Shown here in pieces: positions 35,514 to 43,298 of a stretch of DNA of 64,000 nucleotides. The stretch comes from Planctomycetota bacterium (GTDB taxonomy: Bacteria > Planctomycetota > UBA8742 > UBA2392): NCBI GenBank assembly GCA_016712285.1, contig JADJRK010000001.1, positions 3,782,001 through 3,846,000 of the forward strand, read 5' to 3'. The position numbers were made by a program, and so were the translations under genes. Below the pieces are notes generated by a model, which saw only the letters and a list, made by a program, of their open reading frames with translations, ran no database searches and was not told where the DNA came from. The number at the start of each line of letters is the position of its first letter. Positions within the stretch are counted from its first letter, which is position 1.

Positions 35514-36485
35514 CTAAACCGATTCCGCCAGCGCCTCGATCGCGGCGAGGTCCGGCGCAGAGAGCGGCGCGTCACCTGCCTGCGCAAGTTCGGCAATCTC
35601 TGCCGGAGAATGCGCCGGGCACAGTACGCTCGTGACACCGGGCTGTGCCAGCGACCACGCCACGGCGGCGCGAGGGCCGGTCATGCCACGGGATTGCGCC
35701 CACGCATCGAGGCGTTTGGCAAAACCGGCTGCGCGGCTGAACGCGGGCTGGGTGAACCATTCGTCGCGGTCTTCGTCGGTGAACTCTTCGCTGCCGGTAT
35801 AGCGGCCCGCAAGCAGGCCTGAATGCAGGGGGTCCGCGGCGAGGAACGCGATGCCGTGTTCGCGGCACCAGGGCAGCAGGGTCGTAAGCGCACGGCGGTT
35901 CAGCAGGTTCAGCGGCGCCTGCACGCTTCGCAACTCGATGAGGCCGGTCAGGGCCATCAACTGTTCGAGGCCATAGTTGCACACGCCGGCGAAGCGCGCG
36001 TGTCCGCCCGAGATCAGGTCCTGCAAGCCGCGCGCGGTCTGCGCGGGCGGCGTGTTGTCGGGCCAGTGCACCTGGTACAGGTCGATGTGCGAGGTCTTGA
36101 GCCGAAACAGGCTGTCGTGGCACTGGTTGATCAGGTTGGCGCGCGAGTTGTCCAGCGTCAGGTCGCCCTTGAACGTCAGGCGCGGCCCGGCCTTGGACGT
36201 GATGATTAAGGCATCGCGATCCAGCCCTATGAGCGCGCGCCCCAGCAATTCCTGGGCGTGGCCATTGGCAGTAATCCAGTCGGTGTCGATCAGGTTGACG
36301 CCAAGCGCCACGGCGCGCTCGATGGTCTGAGCCGTGACGTCTTCGCCATTTGCTGCCGGGTCTTCGGTTTGCGGGGCAAGAATCGCGAGTTGCCCCAGTG
36401 GCAGCGAAGCCGTCGGCGGGGCGGAAAGGCTCAGGCCGATCACGCTGACTTCAGGTCCGCCGGGAAAGAGTGGGCACTTGCGCAT
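35514..36485 (-). CDS. Aldo/keto reductase family protein, catalytic Tyr apparently replaced
   Basis: 323 residues with the family's barrel landmarks: N-terminal GLSLSA, DTDWITANGHAQELLGRAL at 67-85, IITSKAG (Lys98) and QVHWPDN (His140), and late NADP-binding-like segments. In ordinary members the strand reads DTAxxYG with a catalytic Tyr. Here the aligned residue is Thr72 (DTDWITANG). With Asp67, Lys98 and His140 kept, the usual proton donor is missing, so the protein may be non-reductive or use another residue. Cytoplasmic; convergent with nothing, divergent from the kinase gene with a ~33-base gap. Confidence 0.82.
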   Translation of the reverse strand: MRKCPLFPGGPEVSVIGLSLSAPPTASLPLGQLAILAPQTEDPAANGEDVTAQTIERAVALGVNLIDTDWITANGHAQELLGRALIGLDRDALIITSKAGPRLTFKGDLTLDNSRANLINQCHDSLFRLKTSHIDLYQVHWPDNTPPAQTARGLQDLISGGHARFAGVCNYGLEQLMALTGLIELRSVQAPLNLLNRRALTTLLPWCREHGIAFLAADPLHSGLLAGRYTGSEEFTDEDRDEWFTQPAFSRAAGFAKRLDAWAQSRGMTGPRAAVAWSLAQPGVTSVLCPAHSPAEIAELAQAGDAPLSAPDLAAIEALAESV

Positions 36486-36518
36486 CGCTGCATGCTAACT
36501 TGGGCGGCGCACACGCGT

Positions 36519-38774
36519 ATGTCGGAAGAAAACACACCGGAGCCGCCCGAAAAGGGCGAGACGCTGCTGGACGTCGGCGGCGTCGTACACCTGCCCGAGA
36601 GCAGCGAGACGCTGCTCGAGATCGGGCAGATGTCGGTCTACAACAACACCGACGTGCAGAAGACACTGCTCGATTTCGCGCCAACCGACGCCGCCACCCA
36701 GCGAGACAGCGAAGCCGAAACGCGCCGCGTGGCGGCACCCCACGGCGCCATTGGCGGCCGACGCTACGAGGTCAAGGCCGAGATCGGGCGTGGCGGCATG
36801 GGCGTGGTGATGCGCGCCTTTGACCGCGACCTGCACCGCGACGTGGCGCTGAAAGTCACGCGCAGCGACCGCACCGGCACCCACAGCATCGGCCGCTTCA
36901 TTGAAGAGGCGCAGATTACCGGCCAGCTGAATCACCCCAACATCGTGCCGGTGCATGAACTGGGCCACGAGCCCGGCGGGCGAACCTTCTTCACGATGCA
37001 GCTGGTAGAGGGCAACTCGCTGGCGCGGGTGCTGCGCCAGCTCAAAGTCGGCGATGCCGAAACACGAGAAAAGTTTCCGCTCACGCGCAGGCTTTACATT
37101 TTTGGCCAGCTGTTGAACTGCATGGCCTACGCCCACGATCACGGCGTGATTCACCGCGACCTCAAGCCCGACAACGTAATGATCGGCGACTACGGCGAAG
37201 TGATGGTGATGGACTGGGGTCTGGCGAAAGTGCGTGATCGGCCCGAACTGGTCAGCAAGATTACCACGTCGCGGCTGCAAACCCCCGGCAGCGAAACCAT
37301 CGACGGGCAGGTGATCGGCACGCCGGCGTACATGCCGCCCGAGCAAGCCCGAGGCGAGCGCGACCGCATTGATGAGCGCAGCGACATCTATTCGCTGGGC
37401 GCCATCCTGTACGAGATGCTGGCGCTCGCGCCGCCCTACGAAGCCGACACGGCCACCGACCTGATTCGCAAAGTGGCCACACAGCCGCCGCCGCCGCCAA
37501 GCCAGCGCAACCGCGGGGCGGTTGTGCCGCGCGGGCTGGAAGCGATCGTGATGAAGTGCCTGTCGCCGGAGCGCGACCATCGCTATGGGACGATCCGGGA
37601 GTTGCAGAAGGCGCTCGAGAGCTATGAAGAAGAAGTCGAGCGTTCGGCCGACGAGGGCCTGTTCTTTTCGCTGCTGGGCAAGACGTTCGCGTTTCTCGTG
37701 GTGGCATCGACCTTTCTCGTGACTGCGCTGATTCTGGTCGGCGCGGACAACCTTTACCTCAGCACGCACCTGCTTGACCCCGGCATCATGAGCGGGCTTG
37801 CGGTGCTCGCGTTTGGAACGATGGCCGTGTGGCTTTACCTGAAGCCCTGGGCGGCGTTTGACGCGACGCACGGCCTGCTGCTGTGGCAACGCTCGGGCAT
37901 CACGCCTGAGGGTTTGCGCGGCTACTTCGTGGCCGAGGCCTCGCGGCGCGCCAAGTGGATGTACCTAGCGGCGGTCGATTTCACGCTCGTGTATGCGGTG
38001 GTGCTGCGCAGCGTGGGGGCGGCAATTGTGGCGATCCAGATGTTCGGCGGCGCGCTGCTGGCGATCCTGGCGGTGGGGGCGCTTGAGCAAGGCTGCTACC
38101 GCAAGCTGGATGCCCTTGACGCGATCTCGGGCCAGGACCGTCGCGACATGGTGTTTCGCTGGATGGTGGTCGTGCTGGTGCTGATTCTTGCGGGATTCTT
38201 CATGGACCAGGCGGGCTGGGAGTGGCGCATCCAGCGCATGCCCGCGGACTTCCGGCGCGGCACGCTGGTGCTGCACCTGGTGGCGGTTCTGGCCGGCGTG
38301 TGGGTGATCGCGCAGATCGGGCACCCGACGCGCGAAGTCAACCGCGCCATGCGCATGCTTCTGAGCCGGCGCATGACCCGCGAACAGCGCGAACGCGTGG
38401 CACCCATGGCGCGCAGCTTTGCCAGCAACGCCGTGCTGTTCGGCGCGATGGGCAGCCTGGCATGGATCGGCATGATCTCGCCGGGCCTGCTCGACAAGTT
38501 CGGGCACGAGGTTTCAGCGACGCACTACCTGATGGCGCTGACGCCGATGTGGGGCGGCGTGCTCTGGAGCTGGTTCTTCCGCCTCAGGGCCGGAAAGTTG
38601 ATTGTTAAAGCCAGCGACGAGCTCGTGCGGCGGTACGACCAGTACCGGTTGGAGCCCCTGTCGCCCAAGACAGGCAAGGTGACCTACTTTGTCGCATGGG
38701 CGCCGTTCATGCTGGCCGGCGTGGTGTCCGGTGTGCTGCTGATCGCCCGCGCCTGGGGCTGGGTAAACTTTTGA
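36519..38774 (+). CDS. Hanks-type Ser/Thr kinase with multi-pass membrane C-terminus
   Basis: 751 residues from ATG 36519 (MSEENTPEPP...); the frame is open further upstream but without an acidic N-terminal lead. Residues 14-52 contain three short repeats, ETLLDVG, ETLLEIG, KTLLDF. The kinase domain (~83-370) has GRGGMGVV (90-97), Lys112, HRDLKPDN (212-219) and DWG (232-234) in place of DFG, a common bacterial variant. GTPAYMPPEQ forms the activation segment. After residue ~385 come about six hydrophobic helices, unlike the usual single-pass kinases. The TxxD/E repeats could be autophosphorylated docking sites for FHA domains. Convergent with lpxB. Confidence 0.88.
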   Translation: MSEENTPEPPEKGETLLDVGGVVHLPESSETLLEIGQMSVYNNTDVQKTLLDFAPTDAATQRDSEAETRRVAAPHGAIGGRRYEVKAEIGRGGMGVVMRAFDRDLHRDVALKVTRSDRTGTHSIGRFIEEAQITGQLNHPNIVPVHELGHEPGGRTFFTMQLVEGNSLARVLRQLKVGDAETREKFPLTRRLYIFGQLLNCMAYAHDHGVIHRDLKPDNVMIGDYGEVMVMDWGLAKVRDRPELVSKITTSRLQTPGSETIDGQVIGTPAYMPPEQARGERDRIDERSDIYSLGAILYEMLALAPPYEADTATDLIRKVATQPPPPPSQRNRGAVVPRGLEAIVMKCLSPERDHRYGTIRELQKALESYEEEVERSADEGLFFSLLGKTFAFLVVASTFLVTALILVGADNLYLSTHLLDPGIMSGLAVLAFGTMAVWLYLKPWAAFDATHGLLLWQRSGITPEGLRGYFVAEASRRAKWMYLAAVDFTLVYAVVLRSVGAAIVAIQMFGGALLAILAVGALEQGCYRKLDALDAISGQDRRDMVFRWMVVVLVLILAGFFMDQAGWEWRIQRMPADFRRGTLVLHLVAVLAGVWVIAQIGHPTREVNRAMRMLLSRRMTREQRERVAPMARSFASNAVLFGAMGSLAWIGMISPGLLDKFGHEVSATHYLMALTPMWGGVLWSWFFRLRAGKLIVKASDELVRRYDQYRLEPLSPKTGKVTYFVAWAPFMLAGVVSGVLLIARAWGWVNF

Positions 38775-38800
38775 TCTTAACGGGCACGTGCCGGAACTGC

Positions 38801-38821
38801 ATGCGGGCAGGGTGCCCGCAT
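38801..38821. terminator. Bidirectional hairpin between convergent kinase and lpxB genes
   Basis: ATGCGGGCA (38801-38809) pairs exactly with TGCCCGCAT (38813-38821) around a GGG loop, halfway between two convergent stop codons. No strong U-tract on either side. Confidence 0.5.
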
Positions 38822-38848
38822 CACTAGTTGCGATGCCACTGTTGCGGA

Positions 38849-40054
38849 CTACGCACGGGCTTGAACAACCACTGGTAGCTCGCTGCTGATCGGGCGTGAC
38901 ACTGGGCGCAGACCGCCGACGCTCAGCACCTGTTCGGCTGCTCGTGCCGAGGCACCCTTGCCGCCCAGGGTCTTGACGACCTCGGCGAGTTCGCGGCGCA
39001 TCTCGGGGCCGCCGGTTTCCAGGTTCTCCAGCGCAATCAGGCCCATCGTCAACGGCTCGGCCTGGTGCTGCAACAACTCCGGCACAACCTGCTTGTTCGC
39101 CAGAATGTTCACCATGCACGCCCACTCATAGTTCACCAGCAAGCCGGCAAGAATCGCGCTGGCCCATGCCATGCGGTACGTGCACAGGAAGGGCGTGCCG
39201 ACAATGGCGGCTTCAATCGTGGCAGTGCCGCTGCAGATCAGGCTGAAATCGGCCAGCGACATCACCTCGTGCGATCGGCCATGTATGGCGCGCAGCGGCA
39301 GGTCTTCGTGGTCGCTGATGGCGGCTTTGTAGCGGTCAGGGTTGAACCACGGGCTGCAGCCGACCAGGAAGATCACGTCCTTGCGGCGGTTGTAAATCTC
39401 GCGTGCGGCATCAAGCATGCGCGGCATCAGGCGGCTGACCTCGGCGCGGCGCGAGCCGGGGAACAGGCCGATTACTTTCTTTTTCGCGGGAATCTTGAAC
39501 CCGTGGCGCAGGCCCTCGGCGCGTTTTTTCACTTCATCGTGCTTGATGATATCGAGCATCGGGTGCCCGACAAAGCGCGCCTCAATGCCGTGGCTGGCGT
39601 AGAAGTCCACCTCGAAGGGAAAGATGACCAGCATGCGGTCAATGAACTTGCGAATCTGCTCTACGCGGCCTTCGCGCCAGGCCCAGAGTTGCGGGCTGAC
39701 GTAATAGACCACGGGAATGTTCAACTGCTTGAAGCGCGGCGCGATGCGCAAGTTGAAGTCCGGGCTGTCAATCAGCACCACCACATCGGGCTTGAGTTCT
39801 TTGGCCTTCTCGATCACCTGGTCCATCGAATCCAGGAAAAAGCGCAGGCTGCGCACGACTTCCACCAGGCCGACCGCCGAGTGTTCCAGCATGTTCCGGA
39901 ACAGCGTCACGCCGGCGCTTTCCATCTTGCCGCCGCCGAGGCCGTAGAGTTCGACATCAGGGCGCATGGTACGCAGTTCGCGGGCCAGCATTGCGCCGTA
40001 GTTATCGCCGCTGCTTTCGGTCGCGACGATGAACACGGTTGGGCGTTTCGCCAT
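38849..40054 (-). CDS. lpxB: Lipid-A-disaccharide synthase
   Basis: 401 residues from the ATG at 40054 with AAGG upstream; the frame is open 37 codons earlier without ribosome-site support. It is a GT-B glycosyltransferase of family GT19: N-terminal ATESSGDNYGAML, YGLGGGKMESAG, the DSPDFNLR segment, LFPGSRRAEV in the UDP-binding half and FVGHPMLD. LpxB joins UDP-2,3-diacylglucosamine with lipid X to make the lipid A disaccharide on the inner face of the inner membrane, so the organism should make LPS. Length matches the family (~380). No lpxA/lpxD/fabZ neighbours; the gene is separate from the usual cluster. Confidence 0.92.
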   Translation of the reverse strand: MAKRPTVFIVATESSGDNYGAMLARELRTMRPDVELYGLGGGKMESAGVTLFRNMLEHSAVGLVEVVRSLRFFLDSMDQVIEKAKELKPDVVVLIDSPDFNLRIAPRFKQLNIPVVYYVSPQLWAWREGRVEQIRKFIDRMLVIFPFEVDFYASHGIEARFVGHPMLDIIKHDEVKKRAEGLRHGFKIPAKKKVIGLFPGSRRAEVSRLMPRMLDAAREIYNRRKDVIFLVGCSPWFNPDRYKAAISDHEDLPLRAIHGRSHEVMSLADFSLICSGTATIEAAIVGTPFLCTYRMAWASAILAGLLVNYEWACMVNILANKQVVPELLQHQAEPLTMGLIALENLETGGPEMRRELAEVVKTLGGKGASARAAEQVLSVGGLRPVSRPISSELPVVVQARA

Positions 40055-40203
40055 AGGTAAACCTTCAGTGTGAGCCGTGGCATCGGCGACAGGGTGCGAC
40101 CTTCCGTGCCCTGCCTGCCATTGAGTTATCGGACGTTGCCGCGTCCGACTTTGCTCGCTTTCCACGAACTCGTTTTTTTGACCCCGTCCTCGTACTCTCG
40201 TGC

Positions 40204-41073
40204 CTATGTCTCCCAGTGCCGCCCGTAGAAAACCTCAACGGGTACCTCTACGTGCTGCCTGAGTGTGTCTGCAAGTTCATCCAGCCGGGCATCTTCCACC
40301 ATCCCGATGCGCGGATTCGAAGGCTTGCGGGCTGTCGTGTACACCTGCACCAGCCTGATGTTGCCGCCGGCGCCCGTGATCTCATTGATGCGCCCAGCCA
40401 TGGCGACCATCTCGGCTTCGCCGGGGTCTTTGCCATCGAGAGTGGGGATCATGCTCTGGATTGTGACCGCGAGTTGGCGCGCGCACAGCGCGATGTTGTC
40501 AACGATGCGTTGCAGGCTCAGGTTGCGGCCGGCCATCTGCTCAAACCACGGCTGGGTGCCGGCGTCAAGCTTGGCCCACAGTTCATAGGGGCCCTGCCGC
40601 AGCCCAAGCAGGGCGTTCAGCACATCTTGCCTGTTCAGCAGCAGGGCGTTTGTCAGGACAATCAGCTTCAGGTCGGGCAAGCGATGCTTTTCGCGCAAGT
40701 CGGCGACGGCCTGTATGGCTTCGCCAAGGCGCGGGTAGGTTGTGGGCTCACCGTCGCCTGCAAAGGCGATGTCATTCAGGCGGCGAAGCTCGTGGGGTGT
40801 GTTGGCAAAGCGGGGCGTTTCCCAGATCTCGCCGCTGACAGCCAGTTCAAGCAGTTCGTCGATTTCGCGGACCAGGACGTCGAAGTCCACCAGTTTGTCG
40901 CGCGGGGCTACCGAGCGGTCAACCTGGCAATAGGGACAGTCGAAGTTGCAGACCTTGTCAGGGTTTGCGTTCAGCCCAAGGGATAGGCCACGACTCCGGC
41001 GAGAAACAACCGGGTAGGCGAAGCGCAGGTGGGCAAACTGGCGCGAATGCTCGCTCAGTATCGCAGGTTTCAT
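40204..41073 (-). CDS. Radical SAM protein
   Basis: 289 residues with the canonical CX3CX2C motif C42-NFD-C46-PY-C49 followed by the usual Q and basic residues. FAGDGEPTTYP is the GGE-like strand and IVLTNALLLN follows. The layout (cluster loop near residue 42, no auxiliary cysteines) resembles COG0731-type proteins related to wybutosine enzyme TYW1. The substrate cannot be named. On the minus strand ~150 bases upstream of lpxB, with no clear terminator between; operon membership is possible. Confidence 0.82.
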   Translation of the reverse strand: MKPAILSEHSRQFAHLRFAYPVVSRRSRGLSLGLNANPDKVCNFDCPYCQVDRSVAPRDKLVDFDVLVREIDELLELAVSGEIWETPRFANTPHELRRLNDIAFAGDGEPTTYPRLGEAIQAVADLREKHRLPDLKLIVLTNALLLNRQDVLNALLGLRQGPYELWAKLDAGTQPWFEQMAGRNLSLQRIVDNIALCARQLAVTIQSMIPTLDGKDPGEAEMVAMAGRINEITGAGGNIRLVQVYTTARKPSNPRIGMVEDARLDELADTLRQHVEVPVEVFYGRHWET

Positions 41074-41371
41074 CTTGGCGGGGGGTGCCGCGGTACTCTG
41101 CAGCGGGGAGCCATGAGACAGCGCCCGACCCCATCCTCCAACTTAGTGCCTACTATTCTAGTGGGCTTGAATGGCATTGTAGCAGCGCCGGGCGGCTGTC
41201 AACGGGCAATTTTCGAGGCATGAATTGGACAGTTGGGGTGTGCGTGCGGTACATTTAACCCCAAGCAGCGCTGGGCAAAGCCTGTGGCATCACCGAGCCA
41301 GTCAGTGAAGTTGGCAGCTAATACCATCAACCCCGGGACGAGCTGGTGGGGGCCGGCTTCGAGAGGGGACT
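41074..41371. other. Divergent intergenic region, ~300 bases
   Basis: No gene supported. It separates the radical SAM gene from the CAP lipoprotein gene. The 41270-41371 part is G/C-rich with several short inverted repeats (e.g. TGGC-8-GCCA near 41290) and may fold as a 5' leader. I could not match it to a known riboswitch. Confidence 0.4.
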
Positions 41372-41941
41372 ATGCGCACAACCTATATGCTATGTGCCGT
41401 CCTGCTGGCGAGTGTTCTGGCGTTGACGGGGTGTGATGGCGAGCCTGCAGGCTCGTCCGGTGGTAGTTCCAGTTCGAGCGGCGGTGGCGGCGGTGGAGGA
41501 GGCGGCGGAGGAGGCGGGGCCCAGACCGGCAACACGCCCACCAGCAGTGAGTTAAGCCTCGCCCAGCAAGTCCTGACGCTAGTCAACCAGGAACGCGCCA
41601 ACGCCGGCGCGGGCCCGCTGACTATGCACGCCGGCTGTGCGCAGGTTGCCTACGACCATTCCTGGGACATGGACGCGCGCAACTTCTTTGCCCACACCAA
41701 TCCCGATGGCGACAGCCCCTTTGACCGCATGGCAGCCGCGGGCATCACATACAGTGCCGCGGGCGAGAACATCGCGGGGGGCCAGCTTACTGCAGCCGAT
41801 GTGATGACCGGCTGGATGAACAGCAGCGGGCACCGCGCCAACATCCTGAACCCGAATTTCACCGAGATCGGCATAGGCATGCGCCAGGGCAGCACCGGCC
41901 AGTACGGGACCTACTGGACGCAGGTATTCCGGCGGCCGTGA
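41372..41941 (+). CDS. CAP-domain (SCP/PR-1, YkwD-like) lipoprotein
   Basis: 189 residues. Lipoprotein signal (LASVLALTGC, lipobox LTGC), then a Ser-rich and a pure Gly-rich linker (13 consecutive glycines) to a bacterial CAP domain (~65-189) with the landmarks LVNQERANAGAGPL, AYDHSWDMD, FFAHTNPDGDSP, GENIAGGQ and SGHRANILNPNFTEIGIGM. These are the conserved His/Glu pocket strands of the YkwD type. Bacterial CAP proteins are exported; activity is usually unproven. The flexible Gly linker suggests the domain projects from the membrane. Confidence 0.88.
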   Translation: MRTTYMLCAVLLASVLALTGCDGEPAGSSGGSSSSSGGGGGGGGGGGGGAQTGNTPTSSELSLAQQVLTLVNQERANAGAGPLTMHAGCAQVAYDHSWDMDARNFFAHTNPDGDSPFDRMAAAGITYSAAGENIAGGQLTAADVMTGWMNSSGHRANILNPNFTEIGIGMRQGSTGQYGTYWTQVFRRP

Positions 41942-42137
41942 ACCCTTGCGTTGCCAACCCCGTCGCCTATACTGCTTTTACGCGTAGACACAACTTGGGG
42001 CGGTCGCGGAGGCGACGTCGCTTCTGGTTGTTGTCAGCGGGCAGATCCCCCGAACCCCGCATGGAAAGCCGCCGCAATTCGTGGCTTTCGTAGATGAACC
42101 CGGCGCCCCGGCAATGGGTTCAGCCTTGGAGGAGGCA

Positions 42138-42932
42138 ATGCGAGTTCTTTCTTTCCTTGCAGGCGTTGCAGCGCTGGCGGTGTTCGGGTCATGCCTTTCG
42201 GCGCAGCTGACTGTCGGCCTGACCGTGGTTTCGGTGATTCACGAGCCCAACGAGACCGAAGCCGGGCCATTCCTTTCCAGCCAGACGATTGCGAACCCGC
42301 ACTTTGACCCGACCAACGACGCGGACTCAGACGGTTTCGACGACACCAACGGTGAGCCTGCCCTGCTGCCATTGATCGGCAACGGCAATGGCCTGTCGCA
42401 TCTGGACTCGGTCAGCCCAGAGATGTACGCGCTGGCCAACACGACGACCCATGACTTGATCATCCTGACGAACAACACCGGCGCGGACATCATCGTGGAC
42501 ATGGACTTCACCACGCCCAGCGCCGGTGCCATCGCCATATCGTCAACGCGCGCCGCCGTAAGCCCCGCGACCGCGCCTGAGCAGTCATCGCCTGACCCGG
42601 GCGCGACCATGCGCGTATTCGGGTATGACCCGGCTGCGGTTTCGGTGCCCAACGGAAGTTCGGTGGCGATCGTGATGGTGGTGACGAAGTGGGCCCGCAT
42701 GCTGGATACCAGCCCACGCGATTACTACGTCGAGTTCACGTTCACCGACCTGGCTTCGGCGACGGTCATGCGCTTCGAAGCTGCGATGACCGTGCCCTAC
42801 GCGAACGGCGCCGACAGTTCCGGCTGTGCGAGCAACAACGGCCCGCTGCCCAAGGGGTTGGCACTGGTGATCGGCGGCGGTCTGGTGGCCTGCATCTTCC
42901 GTCGCAAGCTTCTTGAGAAGGCAAAGGCCTAA
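42138..42932 (+). CDS. Secreted protein with Cys-containing C-terminal anchor
   Basis: 264 residues from ATG 42138, picked for the strong GGAGGAGG just upstream and the signal peptide (VLSFLAGVAALAVFGSCLSA). The mature region has a calcium-binding-like run (DADSDGFDDTNG) and beta-rich stretches. The C-terminus reads SSGC, a Gly/Asn spacer, a hydrophobic helix (LALVIGGGLVACIF) and RRKLLEKAKA. It follows the pattern of the GGGGC anchors at 13278 and 59900, but with a weaker glycine run. Function unknown. The 5' leader and ribosome site resemble those of the 13278 gene. Confidence 0.75.
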   Translation: MRVLSFLAGVAALAVFGSCLSAQLTVGLTVVSVIHEPNETEAGPFLSSQTIANPHFDPTNDADSDGFDDTNGEPALLPLIGNGNGLSHLDSVSPEMYALANTTTHDLIILTNNTGADIIVDMDFTTPSAGAIAISSTRAAVSPATAPEQSSPDPGATMRVFGYDPAAVSVPNGSSVAIVMVVTKWARMLDTSPRDYYVEFTFTDLASATVMRFEAAMTVPYANGADSSGCASNNGPLPKGLALVIGGGLVACIFRRKLLEKAKA

Positions 42933-42954
42933 GCAGCGCCAAGTCAATCTACAC

Positions 42955-42984
42955 AAGAGTCGAAGGCAGTTGCCTTCGACTCTT
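42955..42984 (+). terminator. Intrinsic terminator-like hairpin
   Basis: AAGAGTCGAAGGCA (42955-42968) pairs perfectly with 42971-42984 around a 2-base loop, ending in TCTTT. Just past the 42138 gene. Confidence 0.65.
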
Positions 42985-43045
42985 TGCGTTTGATGCCGCC
43001 ACGCCATGTCGCCAACAACTGCAATGGCAACCGCTCAACTACAGG

Positions 43046-43258
43046 CTCACGCCAAGGCGCTAAGGCGCCAAGAATTTCAAGGACAACTGGTTGGCACGGA
43101 ATGCAGTTCCTTTGTGGTCCTTGGTGGCCCTTCGTGGACTAAGGCAGTTGCAGTACGCAGCAAACCCGTAAATCAGTTCTTAGTGCCTTAGTGTGGGCCA
43201 AGCAGTAAGCAGTAAAACCCCAAGGCAGTTCTTGGCGCCGTGGCGCCTTGGCGTGAGA
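43046..43258. repeat. Inverted-repeat (MITE-like) element, 213 bp
   Basis: 29-bp ends (43046-43074 and 43230-43258) match as inverted repeats at 27 of 29 positions, with a 15-bp perfect outer part (CTCACGCCAAGGCGC). Lower GC than the chromosome and no gene inside. The centre carries the phrases TTTGTGGTCCTTGGTGG and TTCTTAGTGCCTTAGTG, typical of dispersed non-coding repeats. Confidence 0.75.
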
Positions 43259-43298
43259 CAGCAGTTTGTCTTCGCTGTACTCGACCGCAAAAGGCGGG

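Noticed and set aside
36495..37889. 464-codon minus-strand frame opposite the second kinase
   Set aside because: Antisense of a kinase with every catalytic motif; no start signal.
41270..41371. Possible c-di-GMP-type riboswitch (GGGCAAAGCC, CACCGAGCC)
   Set aside because: Fragments resemble the class I motif, but their order and the receptor helix do not fit; no expression platform seen.
43092..43105. Sigma-54-like TGGCACGGAATGCA
   Set aside because: The -24 half fits, but the -12 half lacks TTGC, and it lies inside a dispersed repeat.
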